Below are positions 44,571-48,516 of a stretch of DNA of 48,516 bases, one piece after another. This DNA is from Bacteroidaceae bacterium. GTDB taxonomy: Bacteria; Bacteroidota; Bacteroidia; Bacteroidales; Bacteroidaceae. The notes below the pieces were generated by a model. The model saw nothing but the letters and a program-made list of their open reading frames with translations, searched no databases and was not told where the DNA came from. The stretch spans positions 1 to 48,516 of the forward strand of contig BLLV01000006.1 in the NCBI GenBank assembly GCA_011959205.1, written 5' to 3'. Position 1 is the stretch's first letter. Every line of letters begins with the position of its first letter. A program made the translations under genes and the position numbers.

Positions 44571-46004
44571 ATGAAAAGAAAATTGTCAATATTCCTTTTG
44601 CTTTGTCTGACAACCATAGGATGTGTCGGTCAGCGGTCTTTATCTCAAGAACATAAAATGGCATGGTGGCAAGAAGCCAAATTCGGCATGTTTGTCCATT
44701 GGGGGCCTTATAGCCTGTATGGTGGAGTGTATAATGGATATCAGCAACGTCGTGGCGGTGCCGAGTGGATAATGAACCGTTGCAAGATACCGGTGCGTGA
44801 ATATCGTGCCAAATCCAGTACTTTCAATCCGGTGCATTTTAATGCGGATAGTCTGGTGCTTATGGCTCGTGAGGCCGGTATGAAATATATTGTCTTTACT
44901 ACCAAGCATCACGATGGGTTTGCCATGTTTCAAAGCCGGGCAAGTTCTTTCAATATAGTGGATTATACGCCTTTCCGTCGTGATATTGTGGACGAGGTGG
45001 TGCAGGCATGCCGCCGTCACGGCATGAAGATAGGTTTTTATTATTCGCAATCGCAGGATTGGTGTAATCCGGGAGGTAACACGGCCCGTAAAGAGATGCG
45101 CGAGGGTTGGGCGAATCCTGATTCGGTAGAGATAGACCGTTATACGAAAGAACATATCGGATCGTGGGATTGTCTGCAAACATCGGTATCCTTCCAGGAT
45201 TATTTTTATCGGGTATCGTTGCCGCAGATTCGTGAGTTGTTGTCTCGTTATGGTAATGACATCGGAGTCATGTTCTTTGATACACCGCAGGTGATTACCG
45301 ACCTGCAGGCGCAGGATGTGATGAAGGAACTGGCAAACTATCCGCACATCATTGTGAACGACCGCTTGAAGCGTCCTAATTTTCCCGGAGACTATAAAAC
45401 ACCGGAAGGACGAGTACCCAAGGCTGAGGATATAGAAGGTATTTATTGGGAAACCTGTATGAATATCGGCAGTTCTTGGGGCTATAAAAGCTGGGACAAA
45501 AACTGGAAGTCGTCTCAGGAGATTATCCGTAATCTGATTACTATTGCGGCACGGGGCGGGAATTACTTGTTGAACGTAGGGCCTGACGGATTGGGCGATG
45601 TGCCTGTTGAGGCACGTCAATGTCTGAAAGAGACAGGTGAATGGCTGTCGCGTAACGGTGAGGCGATATATAATACCCAACGAAGCGGACTTCATCCGGC
45701 ATGGGGAGAGTGTGTGCGTAAGGATTACAAGAAGAATTCGGTACTTTATCTTTGTGTCTTCGATTGGCCCACGGACGGCAAGCTGCATCTGCAAGGAGAT
45801 TTCACAGGCAGACGTGCCACTCTTCTGGCAGACGGATCACCGCTGAAACTGGAAGCACGTAAAGGTTCGGTAACCATTCAGCTGCCTGCCGGAATGCCCG
45901 ACCGGACAGCGACTGTCATTCGGCTGGATTTGAAGGAAAAGCTTCCTGCTATCAAGTTGGTTTCCAATTCGGAGAAGGTCTTTAAAATTGTAGATACGGA
46001 GTAA
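44571..46004 (+). CDS. GH29 alpha-L-fucosidase, lipoprotein
   Basis: Glycoside hydrolase family 29 enzyme of 477 residues, predicted to release alpha-L-fucose (or a related 6-deoxy or L-galacto sugar). It has a lipobox (TTIGC, Cys18). The N-terminal barrel shows [33 protein letters not shown] and the nucleophile Asp237 in [22 protein letters not shown] closes the barrel and a small C-terminal beta-sandwich follows. The motifs are all canonical. The acid/base residue varies in GH29 and was not placed. It starts 8 bp after the beta-helix gene and is followed 38 bp later by GH95, another fucosidase family. Confidence 0.93.
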   Translation: MKRKLSIFLLLCLTTIGCVGQRSLSQEHKMAWWQEAKFGMFVHWGPYSLYGGVYNGYQQRRGGAEWIMNRCKIPVREYRAKSSTFNPVHFNADSLVLMAREAGMKYIVFTTKHHDGFAMFQSRASSFNIVDYTPFRRDIVDEVVQACRRHGMKIGFYYSQSQDWCNPGGNTARKEMREGWANPDSVEIDRYTKEHIGSWDCLQTSVSFQDYFYRVSLPQIRELLSRYGNDIGVMFFDTPQVITDLQAQDVMKELANYPHIIVNDRLKRPNFPGDYKTPEGRVPKAEDIEGIYWETCMNIGSSWGYKSWDKNWKSSQEIIRNLITIAARGGNYLLNVGPDGLGDVPVEARQCLKETGEWLSRNGEAIYNTQRSGLHPAWGECVRKDYKKNSVLYLCVFDWPTDGKLHLQGDFTGRRATLLADGSPLKLEARKGSVTIQLPAGMPDRTATVIRLDLKEKLPAIKLVSNSEKVFKIVDTE

Positions 46005-46042
46005 TAAGCAGGCATAAAATAACAAGCAAGTATGAAAGACGC

Positions 46043-48516
46043 ATGAAAAACAAAAATTATTTGAGATGTATATTATTGGGTGCCGTGCTTTCGGGGTGTG
46101 TGGATCAGGGAGATCGGCAACCGGCTGAAGACTTGAGATTGTGGTATGATGCTCCTGCCTCCCGATGGGAGGAAGCGTTACCTTTGGGCAATGGACGCAT
46201 CGGTGCCATGGTGTTTGGAAATCCGTTGCAGGAGGTCTATCAGTTGAATGAAGAAACGTTATGGTCTGGTGGACCGAGTGACTGGAATAATCAGGAAACG
46301 GTAAAGGCGCTTCCCGAAATTCGTAAGGCCGTGGACGAGGGAGATTATGCAAAGGCCCGTGAATTATGGAAAAATCATGGACAAGGTCCGTACACGGCAC
46401 GTTATTTGCCGCTGGCGGACTTGAAACTGGATGTAAAGACTGACGGGGAAGTCAGTGGGCTGTACCGTGATCTGAATATCAGCAATGCCACCACTACTGT
46501 ACGTTACATGGCGGACGGAGTTACTTATACGCGTACTTCCTTTATTTCTTATCCGGACCAAGTCATGGTGGTACGACTGGAAGCCGACAAGCCTCAGGCG
46601 TTGTCTTTCGATGTGAAACTGACCAGCCGGCTTCGTTTCCAGACTGCCAAGTATGATGCGCAAACTTTGTCGCTTACAGGAAAAGCACCTGTGTATGTGG
46701 CGAACCGTGATTATGATCCCAATCAGATCGTTTATGACGAGACAGGAAAGGAAGGCATGAATTTTGACGTGAAAGTCAAGGTGTTGTCCGATGGAGGGAC
46801 TTCCGTTGTAGAAGACTCGGTCGTATCCGTACGTCAGGCAAATGGGGCTGTCCTGATACTGGCAACTGCCACCAGTTATAATGGTGGGGACAAACAACCC
46901 GGTTCGGAAGGGAAAGATCCGTCGGCACTGACGGAATCAGTGTTGGCGGCTATTGACGGAAAAGAGTATGCTGCCTTGCTGAAAGCACACGAACAGGACT
47001 ATCAGGCTTTGTTCAACCGGGTACATCTTTCACTGGGTGAGTCACAGACCGATGCGGTCAGCCGGCTCACCACTCCCGAACGGCTTAAGCACTTTGCGAA
47101 AGACGATTCGGACCAGGGATTGGTGGAGTTGTATTATCAGTATGGACGTTACCTAACTATTGCTTCTTCGCGTGCCGGAGGACTTCCATCCAATTTGCAA
47201 GGTATATGGAATCCGCATGTACAGCCGCCTTGGGGTTCTAACTATACGGTAAACATCAATACGGAAATGAACTATTGGCCTGTAGAAGTGGCCAATCTTT
47301 CAGAGTGTCTCGCTCCCTTGTCCGACTTCATTGGCGCTTTGGCTAAGAACGGGGAGCAGACCGCCCGTGTCAATTATGGGATCAACGAAGGATGGGCGTC
47401 TCATCATAATTCGGATGCATGGGCGCAGACCGCTCCTACGGGAGGGTATGCGAATGATGTGAAAGGTGCGCCTCGTTGGTCGTGCTGGCCTATGTCGGGA
47501 GTATGGTTTTGCCAGCATTTGTGGGAGCATTATGCTTTCCATGGCGATACGATTTATTTGCGTGATACTGCCTATCCGCTGATGAAAGGAGCGGTAGCCT
47601 TTGTACTGCAATGGCTGCAAAAAGATGAATCGGGATATTGGGTGACCAATCCTTCCACTTCACCGGAGAATCGTTTTTTCTACACTGACAGCAAAGGACA
47701 ACGCCGGGAAGGCGAAGTGGCGAAAGCATCGACTATGGATATGGCTTTGATTCGTGACCTTTTCTCTAATTATTTGCAGGCTTCCGTTATCTTGGGCGAA
47801 GACACTTATTGCAGACGCATCAAGTCTGTGTTGAAGAATCTTTATCCTGCTCATGAAGGAGCTATGGGGCAGTTACAAGAATGGCATCTGGACTTTGAGG
47901 ATCAGGATCCCGAACATCGTCATGCTTCACACTTGTTTGGTTTACATCCTGGTAAACAGATTCTGCCTCGCCGCGATCGCGAACTGGCTGAGGCTTGCAA
48001 ACGCACCTTGGAAATCCGTGGTGACGGAGGTACCGGATGGGCGATGGCTTGGAAGATTAATTTCTGGGCGCGGTTGGAAGACGGTAACCATGCTTACCGG
48101 ATGTTGAAAAACGGATTGAAGTATGTTGATGTCACCGATGTCTCGACTAAAGGTGGTGGAACGTATGCCAACCTGTTTGATGCGCATCCGCCCTTCCAGA
48201 TAGACGGAAATTTCGGAGGAACGGCAGGGATTACCGAAATGCTGCTTCAAAGCCATGGGGGGGAACTCTTCTTGCTGCCTGCCTTGCCCGATGCATGGCG
48301 GTCGGGGTCAGTCAGCGGTTTGCGTGCGCGCGGCGGCTTCATTGTTGACATGGACTGGAGGGAAGGCAGACTGACGCATGTGAAAATCACGTCCACGCTG
48401 GGCGGTAATTGCCGGATCAGGAGTTTTACTCCGCTGAAAGGTGAGGCGGCGGAAGGAGTGAATCCCAATCCATTGTGTTTTGTTCCCGATGCTCCACAGT
48501 GGGTATGCAACGGGAA
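46043..48516 (+). CDS. GH95 alpha-L-fucosidase/galactosidase, 3' end cut off
   Basis: Glycoside hydrolase family 95 lipoprotein, open from ATG 46043 to the window end (824 full codons, no stop). Lipobox VLSGC (Cys19). The N-terminal beta domain has [15 protein letters not shown] and [15 protein letters not shown], both family hallmarks. The alpha6/alpha6 barrel has [12 protein letters not shown] (Asn404, Asn406), TSPENRFF (Glu542) and [14 protein letters not shown] (Asp721), matching the Asn/Asn/Glu/Asp catalytic set of AfcA-type enzymes by order and spacing. GH95 acts on alpha-1,2-L-fucose or alpha-L-galactose. Only a short C-terminal part should be missing. It closes the visible beta-helix-GH29-GH95 unit. 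Confidence 0.93.
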   Translation, partial: MKNKNYLRCILLGAVLSGCVDQGDRQPAEDLRLWYDAPASRWEEALPLGNGRIGAMVFGNPLQEVYQLNEETLWSGGPSDWNNQETVKALPEIRKAVDEGDYAKARELWKNHGQGPYTARYLPLADLKLDVKTDGEVSGLYRDLNISNATTTVRYMADGVTYTRTSFISYPDQVMVVRLEADKPQALSFDVKLTSRLRFQTAKYDAQTLSLTGKAPVYVANRDYDPNQIVYDETGKEGMNFDVKVKVLSDGGTSVVEDSVVSVRQANGAVLILATATSYNGGDKQPGSEGKDPSALTESVLAAIDGKEYAALLKAHEQDYQALFNRVHLSLGESQTDAVSRLTTPERLKHFAKDDSDQGLVELYYQYGRYLTIASSRAGGLPSNLQGIWNPHVQPPWGSNYTVNINTEMNYWPVEVANLSECLAPLSDFIGALAKNGEQTARVNYGINEGWASHHNSDAWAQTAPTGGYANDVKGAPRWSCWPMSGVWFCQHLWEHYAFHGDTIYLRDTAYPLMKGAVAFVLQWLQKDESGYWVTNPSTSPENRFFYTDSKGQRREGEVAKASTMDMALIRDLFSNYLQASVILGEDTYCRRIKSVLKNLYPAHEGAMGQLQEWHLDFEDQDPEHRHASHLFGLHPGKQILPRRDRELAEACKRTLEIRGDGGTGWAMAWKINFWARLEDGNHAYRMLKNGLKYVDVTDVSTKGGGTYANLFDAHPPFQIDGNFGGTAGITEMLLQSHGGELFLLPALPDAWRSGSVSGLRARGGFIVDMDWREGRLTHVKITSTLGGNCRIRSFTPLKGEAAEGVNPNPLCFVPDAPQWVCNG

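Noticed and set aside
1-48516. Ulvan, chondroitin or heparin utilization locus
   Set aside because: PL8, GH88 and jelly-roll lyase hints exist, but no sulfatase or ulvan-type lyase is present in the window.

Overview
The window looks like one large polysaccharide utilization locus (PUL) from a gut Bacteroidales genome (Bacteroides/Phocaeicola type). The evidence is two SusC/SusD pairs, a hybrid two-component sensor (HTCS), BACON domains, many lipoprotein signals and Bacteroides-type -7 boxes (TAnnTTTG) about 24-40 nt before start codons. No rRNA, tRNA, CRISPR array, insertion sequence or phage gene was seen.

Layout. 1-150: no supportable gene. 151-7231 (minus strand): GH106 alpha-L-rhamnosidase, a remnant of a GH28-like gene, a CE12/SGNH acetylesterase and a GH2. 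7442-10482 (plus): GH43-type propeller hydrolase and GH42 beta-galactosidase, closed by a strong terminator. 10601-11734 (minus): GH105. 12015-14060 (plus): PL8-type lyase. 14410-18982: SusC/SusD pair 1, followed by a perfect 20-bp hairpin. 19322-20890: a lipoprotein with two BACON domains and a jelly-roll lyase-like domain. 20943-26310: SusC/SusD pair 2, whose SusC is broken by a one-base frameshift, plus a small surface lipoprotein and a terminator. 26617-27759: GH105. 27869-32005: HTCS. 32086-42827: GH105-beta-propeller fusion, GH88, GH2, PL38-like lyase, GH105, an ECF-transporter S-component-like membrane protein and a small TonB receptor, closed by a terminator. 43012-48516: right-handed beta-helix protein, GH29 and GH95 (GH95 cut by the window end).

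How it could work (inference). SusCD and surface lipoproteins capture an acidic heteropolysaccharide. Lyases of up to four folds (PL8, PL38-like, BACON jelly-roll, possibly the beta-helix) cut beside uronic acids. GH88 and GH105 enzymes remove unsaturated uronyl ends, and GH106, GH2, GH42, GH43, GH29 and GH95 remove rhamnose, galactose or other neutral sugars and fucose. CE12 removes acetyl groups and the HTCS senses an oligosaccharide. The substrate is not fixed by sequence. CE12, GH106 and GH105 suggest rhamnogalacturonan-like pectin or mucilage, but no PL9, PL11 or intact GH28 is present, while PL8, PL38 and GH88 suggest a glucuronate-rich glycan.

The most unusual points are: two of the four GH105 proteins have Glu where the family normally has the carboxylate-binding Arg, one of them fused to a beta-propeller; an ECF S-component plus small TonB receptor placed inside the lyase operon; the broken second SusC; an 18-bp perfect palindrome inside a GH105 promoter; and several lyase-like proteins of unassigned specificity.
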